Origin: Ardenticatenaceae bacterium
Lineage (GTDB): Bacteria; Chloroflexota; Anaerolineae; Promineifilales; Promineifilaceae
Direction: 5' to 3'
DNA length: 56,622 nt
Assembly (NCBI GenBank): GCA_020634495.1
Contig: JACKBR010000031.1
Coordinates: 1-56,622, forward strand
Shown: positions 50,327 through 56,622 of the stretch, piece after piece
Layout of the letters: every line of letters begins with the position of its first letter
Numbering within the stretch: position 1 is the stretch's first letter
Program-made: the position numbers and the translations under genes
The notes under the pieces: model-generated
The model's input: only the letters and a program-made list of their open reading frames with translations
The model's database searches: none
Told to the model about the DNA's origin: nothing

Positions 50327-51403
50327 ATGTCAGGCTTAAGCCATTTACCCGCCGGTGTCCTTACTGGCGATCAGGTTCAGGAAGTATTTGCCCATGCCAA
50401 AGCCAACAGCTATGCGTTACCTGGCGCAAATGTGGTTGGCACCAACAGCGTCAATGCGGTTCTAGAAACAGCCCGCGATGTGAATTCCCCCGTTATTCTA
50501 CAGTTTTCTAACGGTGGCGCAGTCTTTTTTGCCGGTAAAGGTATGAATAACGATGGCCAGAAAGCGGCCGTTGCCGGGGCAGTGTCTGGGGCGCATCACG
50601 TCCACCAGGTTGCTGCGCTGTACGGCACCCGCGTTATCTTGCACACCGACCACGCGGCCAAAAAGCTGCTGCCCTGGGTCGATGGCATGTTGGCTGCCGG
50701 TGAAGCGTTCTACAAAGTTCACGGCATTCCGCTTTACAGCTCCCACATGCTGGACTTATCCGAAGAACCAATTGAAGAAAACATTGAAATTTGCCAACGC
50801 TACCTGGAGCGCATGAGCAAGATGGGCATGACGCTGGAAATTGAGTTGGGCATCACTGGTGGTGAAGAAGATGGCGTAGACAACACCGATGTGGACAGCG
50901 CTCGCCTTTACACCCAGCCAGAAGAAGTTGCCTACGCTTACGAACAGTTGCTGAAAGTAAGCGACAAATTTACGGTGGCGGCCGCTTTTGGCAACGTGCA
51001 TGGCGTGTACAAGCCAGGCAATGTGCAGCTACGGCCGATTATTTTGCACAATTCACAGGTATATATTCAAGAAAAGTTTGGTACGGCCGAAAAACCAATC
51101 AACTTCGTCTTCCACGGCGGTTCCGGCTCCAGCCCAGAGGAAATTGCCGAAGCGCTCTCCTACGGTGCAGTCAAAATGAACATCGACACCGATTTGCAGT
51201 GGGCCTTCTGGGACGGCGTGCGCCAGTATGATCAGAAATATCATGATTATCTGCAAGGCCAAATTGGCAACCCCGATGGCGAGGATCAGCCGAACAAGAA
51301 AAACTACGATCCGCGCAAATGGCTGCGCATGGCTGAAGATTCGTTCCGCGCCCGCCTGAAGCAGGCGTTTGAGGATTTGAACAATATCAATCGTTTAGCC
51401 TAA
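50327..51403 (+). CDS. fba: Class II fructose-bisphosphate aldolase
   Basis: Cleaves fructose 1,6-bisphosphate to two triose phosphates in glycolysis. The 358-residue zinc enzyme is of the class IIA (E. coli FbaA) form: PVILQFSNGGAVFFAGKG, the metal-binding HTDHAAKKLLPWVDGML, EIELGITGGEEDGVDN, FGNVHGVYKPGNV, and FVFHGGSGSSPEEI. GAAGGAG precedes the ATG and derives from the intergenic repeat. The gene has no exact ACGGCCGT, but four one-base variants (for example GCGGCCGT, ACGGCCGA). Confidence 0.96.
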   Translation: MSGLSHLPAGVLTGDQVQEVFAHAKANSYALPGANVVGTNSVNAVLETARDVNSPVILQFSNGGAVFFAGKGMNNDGQKAAVAGAVSGAHHVHQVAALYGTRVILHTDHAAKKLLPWVDGMLAAGEAFYKVHGIPLYSSHMLDLSEEPIEENIEICQRYLERMSKMGMTLEIELGITGGEEDGVDNTDVDSARLYTQPEEVAYAYEQLLKVSDKFTVAAAFGNVHGVYKPGNVQLRPIILHNSQVYIQEKFGTAEKPINFVFHGGSGSSPEEIAEALSYGAVKMNIDTDLQWAFWDGVRQYDQKYHDYLQGQIGNPDGEDQPNKKNYDPRKWLRMAEDSFRARLKQAFEDLNNINRLA

Positions 51404-51411
51404 ACTTTGAG

Positions 51412-51452
51412 ATTGGAGATTGGAGAATTTTTCTTCAATCTCCAATTTTTTT
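51412..51452 (+). terminator. Terminator of fba
   Basis: ATTGGAGATTGGAGAA (51412-51427) pairs with TTCTTCAATCTCCAAT (51431-51446; one mismatch), followed by T7. The sequence is related to the hairpin between proB and proA. Confidence 0.88.
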
Positions 51453-51475
51453 CCTGGAACGGCCGTTCCCCACAC

Positions 51476-51931
51476 ATGACCCTTAGCCAACTCAAAAAAC
51501 AATTAGAAGCGGCCGGTTGCAGCAGCGCCAATTACCATCTTGGCGAACCCCAAGGGGCCAGCGACGTTTACTGCCTGGCTCAAAGAAACGGCCGTTGGCA
51601 CTTCTTTTACACCGAGCGCGGTTTAGACAATCCACCGGAGAAAATTTTCGCCAGTGAAGCCGAAGCCTGCACTTTTTACTACGAATTTGTCATGGGAATG
51701 CGCCACCATCATCTGGTTGGCTTTTACAAATCCCTGGAAAAATTGCAGGAACATGCAGCTTACCTACAGCAGCACAGCATAAGCACCACAGCGGACAGCA
51801 TTCCGTATGGCGGCCAAACTGATCTACGTTACAGGCTCTTTGTAGAAGGCAAAACAATCTTCCATATTCGCCAACTGCTGCCAACATTGCCCCTTACAGA
51901 TGAACACGATTTAGAAGATTTTCTAAACTAA
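51476..51931 (+). CDS. Hypothetical protein
   Basis: The 151-residue protein is alpha/beta with no signal: MTLSQLKKQLEAAGC, GRWHFFYTERGLDNPPEKIF, then a helix SEAEACTFYYEFVM. The layout (short N-terminal helix, WHFFYxERG strand, EAxxFxxxxL helix) recalls small immunity-type proteins, but no toxin gene is adjacent and the call is weak. There is no good ribosome-binding site before ATG 51476; an AACGGCCGTT copy sits 10 bp upstream instead. The frame from 51407 would pass through the fba terminator. Confidence 0.6.
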   Translation: MTLSQLKKQLEAAGCSSANYHLGEPQGASDVYCLAQRNGRWHFFYTERGLDNPPEKIFASEAEACTFYYEFVMGMRHHHLVGFYKSLEKLQEHAAYLQQHSISTTADSIPYGGQTDLRYRLFVEGKTIFHIRQLLPTLPLTDEHDLEDFLN

Positions 51932-51971
51932 AAACGGCCGTTCCCTCACGAGAACGGCCGTTTGCTTTTTT
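51932..51971. terminator. Terminator built from two AACGGCCGTT copies
   Basis: AAACGGCCGTTC (51932-51943) and GAACGGCCGTTT (51952-51963) form a perfect 12-bp stem with an 8-nt loop and flanking A and T runs. Each arm is itself a palindrome copy. It can terminate both the preceding plus-strand gene and the following minus-strand gene. Confidence 0.92.
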
Positions 51972-53679
51972 ATTCAGCAAAGCCTTGCACAGTAAACATT
52001 GCCTCAATAATGAGACCAAAAAAGCCTAAGGGCGGCTCATTGCTGTTTAGCGTGCCAATGAGCGTGGCGTTTTGTTCTGGCCAATAAAATGCAAAGCTGT
52101 TGAACAGGCCCGGATGACCAATATTTTCCCCCAGGCCTGCAATATCACACTCTTCGTACACAAAGCGGTAAAGTCCCATTCCATAGGATGTGCCACAGTC
52201 AGGCGTGGTGATCCAGGTGGTCATTGCCTCCTGGCTGACGGGATCATCGAACAGTGCCCCAGTAACCCAGGCCCAAAGGAAATTGTTCAAATCCGGCGCG
52301 GTGGAGACCAGGCCACCAGAACCCCATTCGTAGGAGTGGCTGTCCAGTTCATTCCACAGCACGCCGTTGTAGTAAGCATTGCTCACAGAACGGCCGTCTT
52401 CGCCCGCCACAACTGGCTCACGAAACTCAAAATAAGTGTGAGTCATCTCTAGTGGCTCAAAAATGAGCTGACGGTACGCCTCGTGTAGCGCCATGCCCGA
52501 TGCCGCCTCGATAATCATACCCAGCAACTGGTAATTGGTGTCGCTGTAACCGAACAGTTCGCCAGGCTGCCCCAGCGGTGGCGTGTTCTCGATGGCCCAA
52601 TCCAGCACCATCGTTTCATCCCAAATGGTGTCCGGCTCGGCCAAAACCAATTCCTTGAAGTCAGAGATGCCATTGCCATCCACATCCACGCCGTTGGAAA
52701 AATCGCCCAGGCCGCTGGTGTGGTTCAGCAGTTGGCGCACCGTAATCGCCTCGCCATACGATTGGCCATCAATCACCAGCAGGTGGCTCACCAACTCGGC
52801 GGGCAAATATTGGCCGAGGGGATCGTCCAAGCTAACCACCCCTTGCTCCATGAGTTTGAGGATGGTAACGGCCGTAAACATCTTCGTCATGCTGGAGATG
52901 ATAAATTGATCATCTGGCAGCAGCGCGTCGCCCATGTCTGGATTAGCCAAACCCGCCGCTCCGGCAAACGTGTAGTTCCGATCCGGCATATCCACTTGCA
53001 GAATGACGCCGGGTACGCCATTTTCGCTCACCCAGTTGTCGGCAATGGCTTGCAAGGCCGCCGCCAACTCTGGCATCGTTTCCTCGGCAACTGCCAAAGG
53101 CTCAGACTGCCATTCTTGCTTCAAGTTGGCAAAGAGGTAATTCCGGGTAAAGCCGCCCTCGTTGCAGGCATCCTCCACTGTCTGGAACTGAACTGCACCG
53201 TCGCCCAGGGCAAGGACATCATAAACGCCTTCAATATCCGCGCTGCACTCAGTCCAATGCCCGACGTTTTCCAGATCGCGCAGGTGAATTTGACCGTCTT
53301 CAAACCAATATTCACCCACAACGCGAGGTGAAGTCACCAGATTTTCTTCAGCCAACGACACGTAGAAACGGCCGTCTGCCGTATACATCACATAGCCAGT
53401 TTCTCCAGCCAGCGTGCCCTGCCAGACGCCTACCATCTCATCTGCCGAAGTAATAAGCATCGGGGCAGGTGTGTTGGTTGGTTTTGGTGTGTCAGTGGGT
53501 TCAGGAACGGCCGTCTCAGTGGGAACGGCCGTTGGCTCTGCTGCCGGTTCGGTTGGCGATTCTTCCGCCACGACATCAATCGGCTCTGGTACGGCCGTTT
53601 CTACCGAACTGGTATCGCCCTCACCACAGGCAGCTAACAAAATCAAATAGAGTATCAACAAGATATGATTTTTCTTCAC
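51970..53679 (-). CDS. Lipoprotein serine hydrolase of the beta-lactamase/DD-peptidase family
   Basis: A 569-residue surface lipoprotein. It has signal LILYLILLAAC (Cys near 18), a Pro/Thr/Glu-rich linker (about 24-73, with repeated ETAVPEP and TPKPTNTPAP), a beta domain (75-195) and a class C-type hydrolase domain. The hydrolase domain shows SSMTKMF (SxxK, about 267-270) and GYSDTNYQ (YxN position with Asp, about 378). A YSD variant fits D-aminopeptidase/esterase-like relatives more than lactamases. Three palindrome copies encode Thr-Ala-Val in or near the linker. The start overlaps the stop of the upstream small gene (ATGA). Confidence 0.87.
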   Translation of the reverse strand: MKKNHILLILYLILLAACGEGDTSSVETAVPEPIDVVAEESPTEPAAEPTAVPTETAVPEPTDTPKPTNTPAPMLITSADEMVGVWQGTLAGETGYVMYTADGRFYVSLAEENLVTSPRVVGEYWFEDGQIHLRDLENVGHWTECSADIEGVYDVLALGDGAVQFQTVEDACNEGGFTRNYLFANLKQEWQSEPLAVAEETMPELAAALQAIADNWVSENGVPGVILQVDMPDRNYTFAGAAGLANPDMGDALLPDDQFIISSMTKMFTAVTILKLMEQGVVSLDDPLGQYLPAELVSHLLVIDGQSYGEAITVRQLLNHTSGLGDFSNGVDVDGNGISDFKELVLAEPDTIWDETMVLDWAIENTPPLGQPGELFGYSDTNYQLLGMIIEAASGMALHEAYRQLIFEPLEMTHTYFEFREPVVAGEDGRSVSNAYYNGVLWNELDSHSYEWGSGGLVSTAPDLNNFLWAWVTGALFDDPVSQEAMTTWITTPDCGTSYGMGLYRFVYEECDIAGLGENIGHPGLFNSFAFYWPEQNATLIGTLNSNEPPLGFFGLIIEAMFTVQGFAE

Positions 53680-53882
53680 GAGGTTTCCTCCTCTTTAATC
53701 GCCGTCGAATGTTTACTGGTTTCCGCCAGCAGATAATCGAGCAGCATCTGTAAGCTGGCAAAATTCCGGCGTTGGCCCGTTTTGGCTTCCTCCAGAGAGC
53801 AGCGCCAAGTAAGGCAGCCGTTTTGTTCTACTTGCCACAACCGCAGCAAAAATGAGTAGTATGTTGTCTCTTGTCGTTCCAT
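53676..53882 (-). CDS. Small conserved-looking protein of unknown function
   Basis: A 68-residue protein: TYYSFLLRLWQVEQNG, CLTWRCSLEEAKTGQRRNFASLQMLLDYLL. It looks like a compact alpha/beta protein. It reminds me of small proteins often seen in Chloroflexota genomes, but I cannot name it. Its TGA overlaps the lipoprotein ATG as ATGA, supporting a real, coupled gene. No clear ribosome-binding site precedes the ATG. Confidence 0.65.
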   Translation of the reverse strand: MERQETTYYSFLLRLWQVEQNGCLTWRCSLEEAKTGQRRNFASLQMLLDYLLAETSKHSTAIKEEETS

Positions 53883-54046
53883 CTTGTCTTAAAACAGCTC
53901 TTTCACAAAGCTATTCCCTTCCTGGCAAGTTAACAGATGACCGTTAAGAAAACGTCCAGTCGATTTGCCGAATTGGTGATTTTTGTCAGGTGCCAACGGC
54001 CGTACCCATGCCGTACAATAAAAAGAACCAGTAAGGAGTATGTTTC

Positions 54047-56622
54047 ATGGCTAAGCTCGAAATTGCTACCCTGGGTCCGCTACAAATCACAATTGACCAC
54101 GCTCCCGTTTCCGGTTTTCTTTCAGACAAAGTGCGCGCGCTGCTGGTTTACCTGGCAGTGGAGCAGGCACGGCCGTTGCGGCGTGAAGCGTTAGCCGCGC
54201 TGTTTTGGTCCGAACACCCCAAAGGCAAAGCGCTGGCCAATCTGCGCCGGGCGCTGGCCAATCTGCGCCAGGTCATTGATGATGAGAACGGCCGTTTCCT
54301 ACGCATCACCCGGCAAAGCCTCCAGTTCAACCCCAACAGCAAAGCCACCATAGACCTGAGACAATTTTACAGTCTGCTGGCTGGCTCAGAACCGACGCTG
54401 GCTCACATGGAAGAGGCAGTGAAAATGGCCAACGGCCGTTTCCTCGATGGGTTCTCTATCAACGACAGCATTGCCTTTGAGGAATGGGCCCTGCTCCAGC
54501 GTGAAAAATATCAGCGCCGCCTGCTAAAAACACTTCACCAGATCACAACGCAATACGAAAACCAGCACCAGGCAGAAAAGGCCGTGCGATTCGCCTGGCA
54601 GCAAGTCAACATCGAGCCCTGGTATGAACCTGGCCAGCGGCAATTGATGCGCTTGTTGGCCCAAACCGGCCAACGCGCAACAGCCCTGGCTCATTTTGCG
54701 CAGTTTCAGCAGGAGCTAAAGACAGAGCTGGGCGTCTTGCCGGAGCCAGCCACCCGCCGACTGTATGAACAAATTCAACAGCGGGCAGAAACAGCGACAG
54801 CGGCCGGCGATTCTACGACGCCCTTTTGGATTGAAGCGCCAGCCATTTCCCACCAGCCATTTGTCTCGCGAGAACCGGAGCTGGCCAGATTGCATCATTT
54901 TTTGGCAACGGCCGTTACCCATCAGGCTCAATTTGCTTTTATTACGGGGGAAGCAGGTAGCGGCAAAACCAGCCTGCTGCACACCTTTGCCCAACAAGCC
55001 CAGCATCAAAATTCCCACCTTATTCCGCTTTCCAGCAGCAGCCCTGCTCACCTTGGCCCCGGCAACCCTTATCGCCTGGTGCGCAGCCTGCTGGCCCATG
55101 CACTTGGCGATCTAGAACCTTTGTGGCGTGATGGCAGCCTGAGCCGTGCTCAGGTTGCCCGCCTGTGGTCATTACGCCGTGATGTGTTCGACTGTCTCGA
55201 AGAAACCGCACCGGACTGCCTGCACGCTCTGGTAGACGCAGCTTTACTCCCCAAAGATCGGCCACTGGTGGCCAGCGAAATTATTCCAGTACAGGAAGTT
55301 CTGTTTGAGCAACTGGCGCGCTTTTTGCAGCAGCTCAGCCAGCGCGGGCCGCTGCTGCTTATGTTGGATGATCTACATTGGGCCGATAGCGTTACCCTGG
55401 ACCTGCTGTTTTATTTGCGGCAGAAGCTAATCGGGTATCCCATCCTGCTGTTAGGCACCTACCGCCCAGAAGAACTGCTCACGGCCAACCACCAGCATCC
55501 GCTGGCTAAGTTTATCCGGTCGCTGACCCATGACTTTGGCCAGATTGAAGTGCCGCTCAACCAGGCAGACGGCCGTTCCTTTATTGATGCCTGGCTAGAC
55601 GTGACGCCAAACCAGCTTAATGAAGCGTTTCGTCAAACCTTGTTTCGCCAGACAAAAGGGCACGCCCTTTTTACCGTGGAGCTGGTCAAAGCGTTGCAAG
55701 AACGGGGCGATTTACACCAGGATAACCAGGGGTGCTGGCTGGCCAGGGAGACCGTTTCCTGGAATCAACTACCTGCCAAAACAGAAGCGATTATTGCCGA
55801 GCGAGCCAATCGCCTGCCTGCGGCTTTGCAGCAGCTTTTGGAGATTGCCAGCGTCCAGGGGAATGGGTTTAACGCTGAAATTGTGGCCCAGGTAGGGCAA
55901 CGGCCGTTGTCTGACACTATCCACGCCCTTAGCAATAACCTGGCTCGCCAACACAATCTCATCCAACCTTTAGGACGACAGCAAATTGAAGGGCATGCAC
56001 TCCCTTGCTACCGCTTTCGCCACAGCCTGTTCCAACAGTACTTTTACAACAGTCTGGACCCCGTTGAACGCGCTCATCTGCACCAACACACCGCCGAAGC
56101 GCTGGCCGAACTGTATGAAACGGCCGTAACCACCCCCTCTCCTCTCGCCGCTGACCTGGCGCATCATTTTGAAGCTGCTCAGAACATTTCCCAGGCAATC
56201 CAGTATCGCCAGCTGGCCGGACAACACGCCCTGACCCTATCTGCCCACGCCGCAGCCGCTGAACATTTCCGACACAGCCTCACCTTGTTGGCCACACAGC
56301 CCAATACCCCAGACCGCAGCCAGCAAGAAATCGACTGCCAGCTGGCGCTAGGAGCGTCTCTACTAGCCCTTAATGGCTATGCGAATCCACAGGTCAAAGC
56401 CACCTATGACCACGCTTACGAACTTTGCTGTGAAGTGGAAGCAGCCCCAGAAATGGTCACCAGCCTCTTTTGGCTCACCTCCTATTATGCCGTCAGCGGC
56501 GACCTGCTTCAGGCGGTGCATGTCTCAGAACAAATGTTGGCTGTCGTCGCCCAACATCCAGTGAGCGACATGCACCGGATGCAAGCGCACGTTCTGTCCG
56601 GGCTGCCGCTCTTTTTTTTGGG
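54047..56622 (+). CDS. BTAD/AAA ATPase transcriptional regulator (AfsR/SARP-like), N-terminal part
   Basis: The frame starts at ATG 54047 (AAGGAG upstream) and is open to the right edge, at least 858 codons. It has an OmpR-type winged-helix domain (about 1-100; LSDKVRALLVYLAVEQARPLRREALAALFW), a bacterial transcriptional activator (BTAD) helical domain (about 105-245), and an AAA/STAND ATPase with Walker A GEAGSGKT (about 302-309) and Walker B LLLMLDDLHWAD (about 438-449). Helical TPR-like repeats begin near 700. Relatives activate secondary-metabolism or stress genes; the target here is unknown. Eight palindrome copies lie in it. Confidence 0.9.
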   Translation, partial: MAKLEIATLGPLQITIDHAPVSGFLSDKVRALLVYLAVEQARPLRREALAALFWSEHPKGKALANLRRALANLRQVIDDENGRFLRITRQSLQFNPNSKATIDLRQFYSLLAGSEPTLAHMEEAVKMANGRFLDGFSINDSIAFEEWALLQREKYQRRLLKTLHQITTQYENQHQAEKAVRFAWQQVNIEPWYEPGQRQLMRLLAQTGQRATALAHFAQFQQELKTELGVLPEPATRRLYEQIQQRAETATAAGDSTTPFWIEAPAISHQPFVSREPELARLHHFLATAVTHQAQFAFITGEAGSGKTSLLHTFAQQAQHQNSHLIPLSSSSPAHLGPGNPYRLVRSLLAHALGDLEPLWRDGSLSRAQVARLWSLRRDVFDCLEETAPDCLHALVDAALLPKDRPLVASEIIPVQEVLFEQLARFLQQLSQRGPLLLMLDDLHWADSVTLDLLFYLRQKLIGYPILLLGTYRPEELLTANHQHPLAKFIRSLTHDFGQIEVPLNQADGRSFIDAWLDVTPNQLNEAFRQTLFRQTKGHALFTVELVKALQERGDLHQDNQGCWLARETVSWNQLPAKTEAIIAERANRLPAALQQLLEIASVQGNGFNAEIVAQVGQRPLSDTIHALSNNLARQHNLIQPLGRQQIEGHALPCYRFRHSLFQQYFYNSLDPVERAHLHQHTAEALAELYETAVTTPSPLAADLAHHFEAAQNISQAIQYRQLAGQHALTLSAHAAAAEHFRHSLTLLATQPNTPDRSQQEIDCQLALGASLLALNGYANPQVKATYDHAYELCCEVEAAPEMVTSLFWLTSYYAVSGDLLQAVHVSEQMLAVVAQHPVSDMHRMQAHVLSGLPLFFL

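Larger units (their letters stand above)
108..56127. repeat. Highly iterated palindrome ACGGCCGT, about 110 copies across the window
   Basis: I count about 110 exact copies between 108 and 56127, on average one per ~500 bp. Examples are 108-115, 549-556, 988-995, 38340-38347, 47295-47302, 53505-53512, 53525-53532, 53591-53598 and 56120-56127. Most have A on the 5' side and many are the full AACGGCCGTT. They fall in genes (as NGR, TAV or xRP codons) and in terminators and a promoter. Gaps over 1.5 kb occur around 23.9-25.8, 26.5-28.3, 45.2-47.3 and 48.9-51.4 kb. Near variants (GCGGCCGT, TCGGCCGT, ACGGCCGA) are also frequent. Confidence 0.97.

Noticed and set aside
1..56622. tRNA or rRNA genes
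   Set aside because: I looked in the intergenic regions for tRNA-like GGTTCGAATC arms and rRNA segments and saw none; a covariance search would settle it.

Overview
The window looks like chromosomal DNA of an uncultured or environmental bacterium, most probably a member of the Chloroflexota (Anaerolineae-like). This is inferred from the gene mix: a multi-GAF histidine kinase, a BTAD/AAA regulator, lipoproteins with Pro/Thr linkers, a DgkA/YbeY/PgpH/YqeY cluster and a MalK/UgpC-type ATPase. No rRNA or other taxonomic marker is present to prove it. Base composition is near 50-55% GC and Shine-Dalgarno sites are usually clear. No rRNA, tRNA, CRISPR array or complete insertion sequence was seen.

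The most striking property runs through the whole window. The 8-bp palindrome ACGGCCGT, often extended to AACGGCCGTT, occurs about 110 times by my reading, roughly once per 500 bp, where about one would be expected by chance. It lies in genes in several reading frames (as N-G-R, T-A-V or R-P codons), in terminator stems and in one promoter spacer. It resembles cyanobacterial HIP1 in behaviour but has a different sequence. A stretch of about 2 kb (45.24-47.29 kb) with a beta-lactamase-like gene and a YCII-like gene lacks it and may be a recent arrival.

Layout. 1-3.5 kb: the translation/envelope operon rpsB-tsf-pyrH-frr-uppS (minus strand). 3.5-5.1 kb: metK behind a SAM-I riboswitch with its own promoter and terminator. 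5.1-6.2 kb: fabI and a two-copy intergenic repeat that carries its ribosome-binding site. 6.2-11.6 kb: an alkyl-purine DNA glycosylase coupled to a 1203-residue PAS/GAF histidine kinase, divergent from a proline dehydrogenase. 11.6-21.4 kb: a long minus-strand run (dgkA, ybeY, pgpH, yqeY, methyltransferase, TPR protein, fructosamine-kinase-like protein, two paralogous lipoproteins, CcmD-like peptide, cobalamin adenosyltransferase, MFS transporter). 21.5-22.7 kb: a small membrane protein and a MEMO-like protein. 22.8-28.1 kb: cytochrome P450, truncated hemoglobin, a coiled-coil/zinc-ribbon protein, prfB with its programmed frameshift, and ftsY. 28.2-32.2 kb: xseB, NUDIX hydrolase, 2-hydroxyacid dehydrogenase, 116-bp tandem repeats, xseA and a Tag-like glycosylase. 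32.3-36.7 kb (plus strand): rsfS, a DprE2/DprE1-like pair and a large membrane protein. 36.7-43.7 kb: a MalK/UgpC ATPase, an InsA-like zinc-ribbon protein, a Ser/Thr kinase divergent from an FHA-winged-helix regulator, and two large unknown proteins. 43.9-56.6 kb: thiolase, the motif-poor island, proA-proB, class II aldolase, a lipoprotein serine hydrolase and the start of a BTAD/AAA regulator that runs off the window.

Points where the sequence departs from a routine annotation include: three interleaved perfect inverted repeats between the kinase and FHA genes; two genes (rsfS and the P450) whose best start codons are CTG and ATT; intergenic repeats that supply start-site signals to fabI and fba and stop codons to xseA and a dehydrogenase; a chain of two overlapping mini-ORFs leading into fabI; and an RF2 with SPY in place of SPF.
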